Assembly (NCBI GenBank): GCA_014650475.1
Contig: BMVA01000006.1
Location: 337,567 to 401,566, forward strand
Source: Streptomyces albogriseolus
GTDB taxonomy: Bacteria; Actinomycetota; Actinomycetes; Streptomycetales; Streptomycetaceae
Reading direction: 5' to 3'
Length of the DNA stretch: 64,000 nt
A program made the translations under genes and the position numbers. The notes under the pieces are model-generated. The model saw only the letters and a list, made by a program, of their open reading frames with translations, was not told where the DNA came from and did no database searches. This document shows positions 1 to 8,367 of the stretch, piece by piece; the first letter of the stretch is position 1; each line of letters starts with the position of its first letter.

Positions 1-393
1 GACGGCACACTCGCCTTCCCGCACAAGGCGAAGGCGGACTTCACCTACGGCTACAGCTCCTCGGAGATCTCCGAGGAGCTGTACAGCGACAACGTGAAGA
101 AGCTCTCCGACGGCACCAGCCGGATCTTCGATGCCATGACAGGCTGCCCGGCCTATCAGGTCGTCGCCGGTGGCACCCAGTTCGACGTGACCTCGCAGAA
201 GCTGCCCGCGCCCAGCGTCGGCGGTGATGAGCAGTGGAGCCTGCTTCTGACGTACATCGCCGGGGGCCGGAGCACCGTGGCCAAGCAGACCGCGATCCGC
301 GACGGCAGCCTGCTGCTGGTCCTCTCCGGCTCCCCGGCCCTCGTCGACCGCCACCTCGACAAGGCCCTCGCCAAGGCCACGGCAACGAGCTGA
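1..393 (+). CDS. C-terminal part of an unidentified protein, cut by the window edge
   Basis: The reading frame is open from base 1 to a TGA at 391-393, giving the last 130 residues. The product is soluble-looking, with an SSSEISEELYSD stretch and a hydrophobic strand near the end (LLLVLSGSPALV). The pattern is reminiscent of the C-terminal extracellular domains of actinobacterial lipoproteins, but I cannot name the family. It is the only plus-strand gene left of 2420 and is followed by a strong hairpin, so it probably belongs to the flanking DNA rather than to the element. Codon use is ordinary GC3-rich Streptomyces. Confidence 0.7.
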   Translation, partial: DGTLAFPHKAKADFTYGYSSSEISEELYSDNVKKLSDGTSRIFDAMTGCPAYQVVAGGTQFDVTSQKLPAPSVGGDEQWSLLLTYIAGGRSTVAKQTAIRDGSLLLVLSGSPALVDRHLDKALAKATATS

Positions 394-410
394 CCTGCGT
401 GCACGTCACG

Positions 411-445
411 CTGCTGCCTCCGACCGTCGCGGTCGGGGGCAGCAG
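411..445 (+). terminator. Hairpin terminator of the partial gene
   Basis: CTGCTGCC-TCCGACC pairs with GGTCGG-GGGCAGCAG around a 5-base loop, giving a stem of about 15 bp starting 18 bases after the stop codon. There is no clear T-tract, as is common in Streptomyces. Confidence 0.7.
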
Positions 446-495
446 TGCGTTATGGGCTAAGCACTAACGACCCGACCGGCCACTTCGCCCGGGAA

Positions 496-536
496 ACAAA
501 AAAGTCCGGCACCCCCAACTGGGAGGATGCCGGACT
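496..536 (-). terminator. Rho-independent terminator for the minus-strand genes
   Basis: On the minus strand AGTCCGGCA pairs with TGCCGGACT around a 16-base loop, and the stem is followed directly by TTTTTTGTTT. It lies 28 bases beyond the stop of the DUF317 gene at 565 and would end the leftward transcript. It faces the terminator at 411-445. Confidence 0.8.
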
Positions 537-564
537 GCGATCGTCGAGAGGGGTGCGCGGGACG

Positions 565-1386
565 TTAGATGGCCGGCGCGCGCAGGAGGCGCTCCTGGGT
601 GGCCTCGGGCAGGACCCGCCGCAGGACCGGTGCGGTCGAGCTGAGGGACGCGGCGAAGGCGGCGACGAGATCGTACGGGACGCTGGCGGCGAACGAGGCC
701 ACCCACAGAAGCGGGGCGCCGAGTACGGGCTCGGCCCACGCCTGCCATCCGGCCGGTCCCCTCTCGTCGTCCTCGGCTGACAGGGCCCGTAGGTCGCCGT
801 CCTGGATGAGGGGCGGCACCTCCCCCAGGCTGATGTGCGAGGTGAACGTCGGGTCCACCGCCGCCGCCTCGGGCTGGTCGATGTCGCGGAACCAGCCGTG
901 GGCGGCGACAGCGTCAAGGACCAGCTCGGTTCCGGCGAGCGCCGAGGCAGGCTGGTTGCTTGCGTCGAGCGCGACGAGGAAGTCGACCACCGCCTCGCCG
1001 GGGACGTCACGGGTGAAGTAGGCCGACCACTGGGCGAGCGGGCTGCTCGCCTCGGCTCGGGCGGAGATCTGCCAGGCGATCGGCAGCCCACCCAGGTGGA
1101 ACGGCTCGTCCGCCAGCCCCCACTGGGCCCAACGCAAGGCGTCGGGGCTGATGTGCAGGACGGTGCTGCGCAGGACCTGGCGGTCCTCCGGTTCCTCGTC
1201 CGGCTCGTGCCGTCCGCGGACGATCGTCAGGCTCGTCCAGCCCAGGCCGGCGAGCGCGTCGACGACGACGTCGTAGAGGCGTCCATCGTCACCGGCTAGG
1301 TGCCGGGGGCCGACCCAGAACGCGGGCTGGCCGCCGCGCGGGGCGGACGGGTCGGGCGGAAGGTCGGGGTACAGGGGCGCCTCCAA
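565..1386 (-). CDS. DUF317-type protein
   Basis: A 273-residue protein with two copies of the DUF317 pattern. An early FWVGPRHLAG motif is followed by an SPDALRWAQWG strand and a W-x-I-S/W-S-A-Y-F strand; the second half repeats the layout and ends in an amphipathic helix (LVAAFAASLSSTAPV). DUF317 proteins are almost confined to Streptomyces and relatives, are common on plasmids and integrative elements, and have no established function. The start is TTG, 15 bases after the stop of the upstream gene, with only a weak ribosome-binding site. It is the last gene of a three-gene minus-strand run that ends at the terminator at 496-536. Confidence 0.85.
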   Translation of the reverse strand: MEAPLYPDLPPDPSAPRGGQPAFWVGPRHLAGDDGRLYDVVVDALAGLGWTSLTIVRGRHEPDEEPEDRQVLRSTVLHISPDALRWAQWGLADEPFHLGGLPIAWQISARAEASSPLAQWSAYFTRDVPGEAVVDFLVALDASNQPASALAGTELVLDAVAAHGWFRDIDQPEAAAVDPTFTSHISLGEVPPLIQDGDLRALSAEDDERGPAGWQAWAEPVLGAPLLWVASFAASVPYDLVAAFAASLSSTAPVLRRVLPEATQERLLRAPAI

Positions 1387-1401
1387 GGGCTCGGTGCGTG
1401 T

Positions 1402-1692
1402 CTAGTTGCCGCCGGCACGGCGGCGAGGGCGGCGCGGGGGCGCCTGGACGGCGCCCTGCCACGTCAGGGCGATGGCGACCTCCGGCGGAAGGTGGCCGAG
1501 CTGTGCGTCCTCGTCCCGCCCTTCGGCGAGGTAGACAACGGTCCGGCCGGTCTCGTCGACTGACTGCAGGACCTGCGCCAAGCGGTGCGCCATCGGGAAG
1601 AACGGGTTCATGGCCTGGCGGACCGGAGCGCTCCGGTCGCAGCCGGACAACAGATCGATGAGATCGCCGACGGTCATCTCCGGGGACGTCAC
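1402..1692 (-). CDS. Small conserved-looking protein of unknown function
   Basis: A 96-residue protein starting at GTG, with AGGAGG seven bases upstream. The body (TVGDLIDLLSGCDRSAPVRQ, then a PMAHRLAQVLQS helix and a VYLAEGRDE strand) ends in a basic RRPRRRAGG tail. The opening resembles the short proteins found beside DUF317 genes in Streptomyces that begin by describing residues for a ligand or partner site, but no function is known to me. It lies 15 bases upstream of the DUF317 gene and is probably co-transcribed with it. Confidence 0.7.
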   Translation of the reverse strand: MTSPEMTVGDLIDLLSGCDRSAPVRQAMNPFFPMAHRLAQVLQSVDETGRTVVYLAEGRDEDAQLGHLPPEVAIALTWQGAVQAPPRRPRRRAGGN

Positions 1693-1797
1693 GGACAGCC
1701 TCCTGGGGTTCGAGGGAAACGGGGGCGGTGGAGCCGGGCCGGCCTACGGCACCGCCAGCGCTCATAGGACGGGCGCTATGTATCGGTGGCCGCGCTG

Positions 1798-2157
1798 TCA
1801 GAGGCGGCGTGAGGTCTGCAGCACCCTCGCCACGGTGGCGGCGACGATGTCGGCCGGCGTCTCGGTGTCGAACGACATGTGGTAGCCGCGGACCTGGGCA
1901 GTGCCGGTGACAGCAATCTTCCACCCCTCGCCGTCCGTGCCGGGTCGGCCGTGCGGAAACCAACCGAGGTAGAACCGGCCGTCCTTGGAGCTGACGTGCA
2001 CGTCCGCGCGATCATCAACGATCAGGTGGAAGTCCTCGGCCGAGAACTGGTCTATGACCAGAGTCGGCTGACCGGGGCCGAGCTGCCACTCCCGCAGTCG
2101 CAGGGCCTCGACAGTGGTGGAGAAACCGGGGCCCGCAGGGGCTACGGACACGAGCAA
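1798..2157 (-). CDS. Short DUF317-like protein
   Basis: A 119-residue protein that resembles one half of a DUF317 protein. Visible elements are DDRADVHVSSKDGRFYLGWF, W-K-I-A-V-T-G, and a final helix TPADIVAATVARVLQ that matches the V-x-A-F-x-x-L helix ending DUF317 repeats. TTG at 2157 and GTG at 2151 are both possible starts; GAGAGG lies 3 and 9 bases upstream respectively, which favours GTG. It is the first gene of the minus-strand group and faces the kinase gene at 2420 across 262 bases. Confidence 0.7.
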   Translation of the reverse strand: MLVSVAPAGPGFSTTVEALRLREWQLGPGQPTLVIDQFSAEDFHLIVDDRADVHVSSKDGRFYLGWFPHGRPGTDGEGWKIAVTGTAQVRGYHMSFDTETPADIVAATVARVLQTSRRL

Positions 2158-2419
2158 TCACCTCTCTGACCTGGGGTTTCTAGCAAGGTCGTCTACGTTG
2201 ACATGCTCTCGCGCACGTTGGCCAGTCTTTCCGAGATCTTTCCTGTCTGCCCCCGGCGAACTGCCGTCCATCGATAGCAAAGCCACCGGGCGGCGACGGT
2301 CTTCGGCACCACCAGTGCGATGCGGCCCGATGCTGGCAGATGGATAACATGGCCCGCGGGATTCGGTAGCGGCGAACCCAACGCTTGAAGGATTAGGACT
2401 GATCGACCCGGGGGAAAAG
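2158..2419. other. Divergent intergenic region
   Basis: This is the only space between the minus-strand DUF317 group and the plus-strand kinase gene, so promoters for both should lie here. It is less GC-rich than its surroundings. I see no promoter good enough to place; GGGGGAAAAG directly before 2420 is the ribosome-binding site of the kinase gene. Confidence 0.4.
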
Positions 2420-3386
2420 ATGGCAGTCAGGTTCGACCTGCATATCGCCCGCCAGACATTGGACGAGGCGTTTAGGCAAGCGATGGAAGCAACTTCGCTA
2501 CCAGAGGCGTGGCTGCACCTTTCGCGCTCACTGCGCCAGGAAGAAGCGCCACGCACTTACACCCCCGCGCTGGGTACCGCACTCCTCGCTCGAACACTCG
2601 ACGAGACCGTTGACCCTCGCTCTATCAAGCAGCAGACACACAATGCTCGATCCTATTCGGCTCGAACCCTATGCCACCGCGTACTTGTACCCGCTTCCGT
2701 GGAACTCGGTTTCGACCTGCACACCGCAGGAAGGGAACCTTTCAACAACCAGCCCTTTTTCCGCTGCGACCATTGGGACGAGATACCCCGACCTGAAGCG
2801 GAAAAGGGGACGCATTTCGACAGGGTCGATAAGGCGCTGAGACTTCTCGATCGGCAAGACTCGCAGGAATGCAAGTTGGCACTTATGGCCTTCCTGAAAG
2901 TCTGCTCCGAGCATTCAGAGTACGACAAGAAGCCGAAATTCACTGCCCGCCATATGGCTGGCGTGCGCAAAAATTACGCGTGCGATCCCATCCCTATAGA
3001 TGGCGGCCAAGCTCAGGTTTTCAGGGCGAGGGACAAGTCCACGGGATCCGTGGTAGCCCTGAAGAAGCTCCGCACACCGCTAGAGCGCCGCGTCGCCAGA
3101 ATGAGGCGGGAGATTGAAGTCGGACTATTCCTGAGCGGTCATCCTCATGCCATGCCCATTCTGGACCACGCGCCAGATCATAGCTGGTTCGTCATGCCGT
3201 ATGCGCAGGGAACGGCCCTGGACTACCGCGATGACCTACGGAACGACGACGCGCTGGCCCTTCTCCTGCAATCCGTATGTTCGGTCCTTGAGGTAGCACA
3301 CGAAAAAGGCTATGTGCACCGTGACATCAAACCGGCCAACATTCTTCTGCTGGACGGCCGGTGGGTGGTTGCTGACTGGGGCATTG

Positions 3387-3389
3387 TTA
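3387..3389. repeat. Target duplication TTA, left copy
   Basis: TTA flanks the insertion on both sides (3387-3389 and 4620-4622). The 3-bp TNA-type duplication is typical of several IS5-family subgroups, and removing one copy restores the kinase frame exactly. Confidence 0.85.
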
Positions 3390-3428
3390 GAGGTCATCTC
3401 ATTTGGCTACCTCGGTAGGCTGTGGGGC

Positions 3429-4237
3429 GTGGTGGGGATCGTTGAGCGGCTGGTGCCGGACGAATTGTGGGAGTTGTTCCAGCGGGTGGTGCCGGAGGCG
3501 CCTTCGCGGCCTCAGGGCGGTGGCCGCCGTCGGCATGGCGACCGTGAGGTGCTGGCCGCGATCGTGTTCGTGGCCACGTCGGGCTGCACGTGGCAGCAGT
3601 TGCCCGCTGCGTCGTTCGGTCCGTCGGGGGCGACGGCTCACCGCCGTTTTGCCGAGTGGACGAAGGCCAGGGTGTGGGCCAAGCTCCACCGCCTGGTCCT
3701 CGATGAGCTGGGCTGCCGCGGCGAGTTGGACTGGTCCCGCTGCGCGATCGACTCGGTAAACATGCGGGCCCTGAAAAGGGGGACCTGACGGGCCCGAATC
3801 CTGTCGACCGGGGCAAGTACGGATCGAAGATCCATTTGATCACTGAGCGGACGGGTCTGCCCCTGTCCGTCGGCATCTCGGGGGCGAACCTGCACGACAG
3901 CCAGGCATTGATCCCCTTGGTGAAGGGCATACCACCAGTCCGCTCCCGCCGCGGGCGGCGGCGACGCAGGCCGGACAAGCTCCACGCAGACAAGGGCTAC
4001 GACTACTCTCACCTGCGGCGATGGTTACGAGGGCGAGGCATCAAACACCGCATTGCCCGCAAAGGGATCGAGACCTCGCAGCGACTCGGCCGCCACCGCT
4101 GGACCATCGAGCGCACGATGTCCTGGCTCGCCGGCTGCCGCCGCCTTCATCGCCGTTATGAGCGCAAGGCCGAGCACTTTCTGGCCTTCACGAGCATCGC
4201 CTGCACCCTCATCTGTTATCGGCGGCTCGTCTGCTGA
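3429..4237 (+). CDS. IS5-family transposase made by a -1 frameshift
   Basis: The first frame (GTG at 3429 or 3432, to 3788) encodes the N-terminal region with VPDELWELF and TWQQLP motifs and the first catalytic Asp (AIDSVNMRAL). At CTGAAAAGGGGGACC (about 3771-3785) a -1 shift joins it to the second frame, giving GDLTGPNPVDRGKYGSK, which runs to 4237. The second frame holds HADKGYDY (second Asp) and TIERTMSWL (Glu), completing the DDE triad. The A4G5 run is a classic slippery site, so this is programmed frameshifting and not a mutation. The fused protein would have about 269 residues, normal for the family. Confidence 0.85.
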
Positions 4238-4544
4238 TATGGGTCTGCAGCAGTTTCATCGCCAGGTCGTGACCGTAGTGACTGGCCATGTCCATGGGGG
4301 TGTGGCCGTCTGGGGCTGCGAGCTCTGGATCAGCCCCGAAGGCCAGCAACACGGCCGTGGTGTGCACAGTCAACGGCTGTCCGCTCTGCAGGGACCCATC
4401 ACCCTCAACGTCGATCGCGTGTGTCAGCAGCGTCATATTGGCGCAGACCTCATCGGGATCGGAACCAGCTGCCAGCAACCGGGCCAGGGCCTCTGCATCC
4501 TCCTGCTCGACCGCTTGATGCGCGGGGGTCCAGTAGTCACTCAT
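4209..4544 (-). CDS. Ankyrin-repeat passenger protein inside the IS
   Basis: A 111-residue protein made of ankyrin-type repeats: TPAHQAVEQEDAEALARLLA-AGSDPD, then TLLTHAID....VLLAFGADPEL, then DGHTPMDMASHYGHDLAMKLLQ. It lies wholly within the IS, convergent with the transposase and overlapping its last 29 bases. An upstream ATG at 4571 would add nine residues. Ankyrin repeats bind proteins, so the product may act on host or transposase proteins, but nothing in the sequence says which. Passenger genes are known in some IS families; an ankyrin passenger in an IS5-type element is unusual in my experience. Confidence 0.65.
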   Translation of the reverse strand: MSDYWTPAHQAVEQEDAEALARLLAAGSDPDEVCANMTLLTHAIDVEGDGSLQSGQPLTVHTTAVLLAFGADPELAAPDGHTPMDMASHYGHDLAMKLLQTHISRRAADNR

Positions 4545-4619
4545 CACGGCATTCAATCGTCCCCACAGCACGCCTGCCAGCGACTATCTACATCATCAGT
4601 CGCCAATTGAGATGACCTC

Positions 4620-4622
4620 TTA
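4620..4622. repeat. Target duplication TTA, right copy
   Basis: Matches 3387-3389. The next base continues the kinase frame: the split arginine codon is A3389 plus GG at 4623-4624. Confidence 0.85.
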
Positions 4623-5092
4623 GGCGTCCCCGAGGGATGACGACCGACCCTCAGAGGACGAGGATGGGTGTAGCTTTGGGATCGGCTGGGTTTGCCGCCC
4701 CCGAACTGGAAGACGACGCTCACAGCGCAGGGCCGCAGGCCGACATATACAGCCTGGGCCAATTCGTCGGGTGGGCAATCACAGGAAAGCGCCCCCGCGC
4801 GAATATTCCCCTCCTACCGGAGAGCGGCGCATGGCGTGCGGTCGTAGAGACCGCCACGAGAGACGACCCCGCCATGCGGCCCGAGTCCGTCACCGAGTTC
4901 CTCGAAATGGTCACCCGCGAAACACAAGTTCCCATTAGGTCGACTTCTGGTTCTCATGTTCCAGCAGCCGAGTAATCCTGCGGGCTGCGACCACGCGTTT
5001 ACCCACTGAGCGGATGCCAGCCGTCGCGGCTGCCCGCGGATCGAGAGGGGCGCTGGGTTAGCAGGCAGCTCGCCTCACGCGCTGGCGGCTGG

Positions 5093-5824
5093 TCAGGAAG
5101 CGCCCGCCCGCCAGGAACCACCGAGTTCGGCAAGATGCCTGCGCAATGCGCCGCGCTGCTCCTCAAGATCCTGCGAGGCGGGAGACAGAAGATAGACATT
5201 GTCCCGGTAGGGACGGAAACCCAGGCTCTCCCACCCCTGGGCGATTTTGGCGTTCACGCGGTCCCACTCGGCTCTGGCCGTCAGCCGATGGCTGCTGAGA
5301 TCGGTGATGCCGGGCGAACAGGCTACGGCCCGGCAGCCGGCCATGAGCCGGGTGATCACCTCGCAGGCAAGCACGGCCGCCAGGCCGTGCCCGCGCCATG
5401 GCGGATCCAGCGTCACGCGATTCATGACGAGCAGCGCTGAGCCGACGTACTCCAACTGTTCGCTGACTTCGTCGGTGAAAGAACCCGTCTCGGGATCAAG
5501 GAGGACCTGCGCGGTCTCGTACAGTTCCTCCGACTCCTCCTCCATGGCCCAGTAGGCGTTGCGGCCCCGGTCGAGGTGCACCCGGTAGAACGTCATGGAG
5601 CCGACGACTACGTCCTCGACCGTGCACGAGGAGCAATCAGCAGTCGTACACCCGCTGGAGCTGACCGGCTCGTGATGTTCACCATGAGCGCGTCGGCGGC
5701 GCAGGACGGCCACGTTCCAGCACTCCAGCGTGTCAGCCTGGGGAGTGTCCCAGGGTCCGTCGTCGTAGGAGATGCGCAGGTGTAGCTCGGAGGGGTCGCC
5801 TGGCAGCGGGGAGGGCTCGGTCAC
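5093..5824 (-). CDS. GNAT-family acetyltransferase
   Basis: A 243-residue protein starting at GTG. The acetyl-CoA pyrophosphate-binding motif is clear in the middle: VTLDPPWRGHGLAAVL, with the R-G-H-G-L-A turn, followed by a helix and the C-terminal ESLGFRPYRDNVYLL segment typical of GNAT enzymes. Before the fold there is an unusual cysteine-bearing insertion (GCTTADCSSC). The substrate cannot be told from sequence. The gene converges with the broken kinase gene, 117 bases away, and stands alone. Confidence 0.8.
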   Translation of the reverse strand: MTEPSPLPGDPSELHLRISYDDGPWDTPQADTLECWNVAVLRRRRAHGEHHEPVSSSGCTTADCSSCTVEDVVVGSMTFYRVHLDRGRNAYWAMEEESEELYETAQVLLDPETGSFTDEVSEQLEYVGSALLVMNRVTLDPPWRGHGLAAVLACEVITRLMAGCRAVACSPGITDLSSHRLTARAEWDRVNAKIAQGWESLGFRPYRDNVYLLSPASQDLEEQRGALRRHLAELGGSWRAGAS

Positions 5825-5986
5825 GGCCGCAGCGTAACGAGGTGTCCGCGCGTTCGTGGATAACGGAGCCCCAGCTCAGAGATGGCGTGCCCACACCCAC
5901 GCCGAAGCGAGGAGTTCGTGCGCTGGGACCCGCGGTCCTTCGCCGAGCTGAAGGCCAGCTATTCCTCCCGATTCGTCCGCGGCAGC
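5825..5986. other. Gap with a possible gene remnant
   Basis: Between the GNAT start and the ligase stop, plus-strand translation around 5905-5985 gives a coding-like stretch (EEFVRWDPRSFAELKASYS) without a start or an end. It may be a scrap of a lost gene; I see nothing else. Confidence 0.25.
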
Positions 5987-6768
5987 TCACCGCACGCGCG
6001 TCACGGTGACCACGGCATGCCTCGTCGTCCCCGCCAGCACCTCGACGAGCAGTCCGGACTCCGCCGCCGTGAACGACTCGCCCCCAGCCGCCCGACCTCG
6101 CGCGGCCGGAGCAACGGCCACCAGCGCCGCCGCGACCTGCGCGGCCAGCTGCGCCCCGAGCCGCTGAGACAATGCAACACGGCCGTCAGGCAACCGCACC
6201 GCCAGCGCCCGCGGCCGACCCGCCGCCCCCGTGAACCCCACCACCTCCGCGTCGATCGTCTCCGCGTGTCTGACCTTCTTCCACGACGACGACCGACCCG
6301 CCCGGTACGGCGACCGCCCCGACTTCGCCACCACCCCCTCCGCACCGGAGCCGGTCAGCGTCTCGTACCAAACCCGGGCGACCTCCACGTCTTCCGTCGC
6401 CGACACTGCCTGAATTGGCGACCCCTCCGGCAGCCCGGCCACCATGTCCAGCATCAAGGCGCGCTGCTCCTCATACGGACGCCCCCTCACATCCCCGGTG
6501 GGCAACGACAAAACGTCCCACACGATGAGCAGCGCAGGTGCCGCGCCGCCAGCTCCCGCGACCGTGCAGGCGAGGAAGCCGCCCGAGCCTGAGCGGCCTC
6601 GAACGACACCCGCCCGCAACCACGACGACTGCCTCGCCGTCCAGGACGACACCAGGCGGCAGGGCCATCCCCGCCACGGCAAGATCCATCCAGGGCGTCG
6701 TCACGTCCCGACCCGACCGCGCTTGAAGTCGAACCGTCTCAGGCAGCCGCCACAAAACTGTCCGGTGA

Positions 6769-6773
6769 CCGTC
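6769..6773. repeat. 5-bp target duplication of the cassette (CCGTC)
   Basis: CCGTC occurs at both edges (6769-6773 and 8363-8367). Read on the minus strand this is GACGG of the ligase KLDGHR codons; taking one copy out rebuilds AAGCTCGACGGTCACCGG. Confidence 0.75.
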
Positions 6774-8362
6774 CTTCTCCAGACTTCGGCATGTCTCACG
6801 AGACAATCCGCGCTCCGTTGTAGAACCGGGCTGGCTGGTCGCTTGACCCTGCCCAGGACGCTGCGTCGACGCTGAGGCGTCAGGGGTTGCTGACCCTGAA
6901 GCGGCGGAACATGTCCGGTATGAACTGGCGCATGAGGTCCCGGGCGGCATCAAGGTGCTTCAATTCGTCATGGCCGAAGCGGAACACCTCGTACCCCCTG
7001 AGCTTGAGGTCGCGGTCGGCGGCAACCATCTCCGCGTACTTGGCGGTGTCCGGGATGCGGCCGCGGTCGCGGGTGTAGTGCTGCGATCCGTCGACCTCCA
7101 GCACGACGCGCTGTCCGTGAGGCAGCAGCAGGAGAAAGTCCATGCGGGAGCGCAGCAACGCCTCAGGGCCGCGCTCTTGGACGGTCTTATGGTCCCAGTG
7201 CAGCCACACTTCAGGGAGGAGAGCCGGCACCTCGACTGAGGGTTTGAGAATCTCGTGGTAGGCGATGTAGAGATTTCTCTGGCCATCCGAGTTCTTGGGC
7301 AGGCTCTTGAGGAGTCGTTGGTAAAGGTTTTTCCTGGCGTCGATCTCGCTGCTGAACTTGCGGGTGGTCTGCCACCAGGCATGCACATCACGCCAACGCA
7401 GCCCCTCGATGGGAATTTCCCAGTCGTAGACGAGGATGTCGTCCGGGTCCCCTCCGGCGATCTCGATGTCGTTGTCGACCGAGGACCGGAAACGGATGTC
7501 CGGTTTGGCGAGAGAGGCGAAAATTATGTTCTTCGGTCGCCGGTTGCCGTGCAGTCGCGTCGACACCATGGTGAACAGGGGATAGCCGCCGTCATCGCCG
7601 GTTAGTCTCAACTCGACCCCAGCAGGGCGGAGATAACCGTTGACCGTGCTGACGGTTGCTCGCTGTAGGTCCTCGTCAAGGAGGACGTCCGCCGATACCA
7701 GGCCCTCCAGGAAGCGGGCAAACCTGGCGTCTCCAGCCTCGAACACACCGAGGTTCTCGAAAAGGACTTCTGCTGACCAGTCCCCGGGGTTGCGGAAGAC
7801 GTGCCGCTCAATGCGGTCTCTCAGCGTCACCGGCCGCCTCCCATTCAGCAAGTCATCGATGGAGGGGCCCGGCTCCTCGGTGATCCAAAACCGGTCAAGT
7901 AGCCGGAGGAAAGGTGCGTGGTTCCGGGCGAGCTCCGACAGGTCGAGGGCTCGCGCCAGCTCACGGCGAGCCTTTTTGGGTATCTTTAAGGGAGCGTCCT
8001 CTTCCCACAGCAGGTCCTCCATTTGATAGCGGACCGACGCACTCACATAGAAGTAGCTCTGTTCCAATACGCGTCGCGTGACCTGCGGCAGCTCGGCATC
8101 TGCTACCTGACTGAAGCTCAGCTCAATCCGCTCGCGCTTGCTACCGGCGTCCTCAGGGACCGGTGGCATGCCCAGTTGTTCGAGGGCCGGGGTCAGCTCG
8201 CGGTGCGTCAGGCTGCCAAGTCCAGCGACGACCTCGCCGACCAGTGTGCGCAGCGCCGAACGATCCCTGATATCGACCATTGGCAGATGGTCGCAGAAGC
8301 CGAAGGAATCCGGCAGTGGCACCTGGGCATGGGCGATGAGACACATTGAGGTGTCTGGAGAA
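6774..8362 (-). mobile_element. 1589-bp transposon-like cassette with inverted repeats and a nuclease gene
   Basis: The ends are imperfect inverted repeats. The left end reads CTTCTCCAGACTTCGGCATG then TCTCA; the right end read inward is TTCTCCAGACACCTCAATGT then GTCTCA. Ten bases match exactly at the tip and the inner ATGTCTCA/TGTGTCTCA also matches. A 5-bp duplication flanks it. No transposase is inside; the only gene is the nuclease. This is the structure of a non-autonomous element moved by a transposase in trans, or of an element whose nuclease drives its own movement. Confidence 0.75.
6880..8280 (-). CDS. AbiJ-like / PD-(D/E)XK nuclease carried by the cassette
   Basis: About 466 residues from ATG at 8280. 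The N-terminal 100 residues (SALRTLVGEVVAGLGSLTHR, ALEQLGMPP, GSKRERIELSFSQVAD) resemble the AbiJ N-terminal domain found in phage-defence proteins. The last 110 residues are a restriction-endonuclease-like fold: RMDFLLLLPHGQRVVLEVDG followed by SQHY, then a helix with AADRDLKLRGYEVFRFGHDE, much like DUF559/Vsr-type nucleases (Asp, then E-x-D). The frame is also open backward into the ligase start at 8451, so a ligase-nuclease chimera is possible. No good ribosome-binding site precedes 8280, leaving the start uncertain. Probable role: abortive-infection or restriction-type nuclease. Confidence 0.7.
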   Translation of the reverse strand: MVDIRDRSALRTLVGEVVAGLGSLTHRELTPALEQLGMPPVPEDAGSKRERIELSFSQVADAELPQVTRRVLEQSYFYVSASVRYQMEDLLWEEDAPLKIPKKARRELARALDLSELARNHAPFLRLLDRFWITEEPGPSIDDLLNGRRPVTLRDRIERHVFRNPGDWSAEVLFENLGVFEAGDARFARFLEGLVSADVLLDEDLQRATVSTVNGYLRPAGVELRLTGDDGGYPLFTMVSTRLHGNRRPKNIIFASLAKPDIRFRSSVDNDIEIAGGDPDDILVYDWEIPIEGLRWRDVHAWWQTTRKFSSEIDARKNLYQRLLKSLPKNSDGQRNLYIAYHEILKPSVEVPALLPEVWLHWDHKTVQERGPEALLRSRMDFLLLLPHGQRVVLEVDGSQHYTRDRGRIPDTAKYAEMVAADRDLKLRGYEVFRFGHDELKHLDAARDLMRQFIPDMFRRFRVSNP

Positions 8363-8367
8363 CCGTC
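8363..8367. repeat. 5-bp target duplication of the cassette (CCGTC), second copy
   Basis: Partner of 6769-6773. Confidence 0.75.

Larger units (their letters stand above)
3390..4619 (+). mobile_element. IS5-family insertion sequence, 1230 bp, with a passenger gene
   Basis: The ends are inverted repeats: GAGGTCATCTCATTTGGC on the left and GAGGTCATCTCAATTGGC read inward from the right, 17 of 18 identical. Flanking TTA duplications mark a clean insertion. The element holds a two-frame DDE transposase and, on the opposite strand near the right end, an ankyrin-repeat gene. Because the flanks match perfectly and the host gene is otherwise intact, the insertion looks recent. Confidence 0.9.
2420..4975 (+). 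pseudogene. SacI-like domain fused to a Ser/Thr protein kinase, interrupted by an IS
   Basis: Removing the insertion (3390-4619) and one TTA copy restores a single 1323-base frame (440 residues). Residues 1-170 resemble the N-terminal half of the SacI restriction endonuclease family: DEAFRQAM, a YTPAL..ALLARTLDE stretch, YSARTLCHRVLVPASVELG and GREPFNNQPFFR. Residues 190-440 are a protein kinase: GG-x-AQVFRA loop, ALKKL lysine, HRDIKPAN catalytic loop, DWG in place of DFG, and AAPEL as the APE motif. The insertion lies just after DWG, in the activation segment, so the broken product keeps the ATP-binding and catalytic loops but lacks the substrate lobe. Third-position GC is lower than in the neighbours, suggesting recent transfer. 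I infer a defence-type protein; the SacI assignment is from memory of the family. Confidence 0.8.

Noticed and set aside
3771-3788. Frameshift in the transposase as a sign of decay
   Set aside because: A4G5 slippery sequence at the usual place for this family, with both halves intact, means programmed frameshifting.
5018-5032. Short hairpin between the kinase and GNAT genes
   Set aside because: Six-bp stem with a three-base loop and no T-tract; too weak to call a terminator in DNA this rich in GC.
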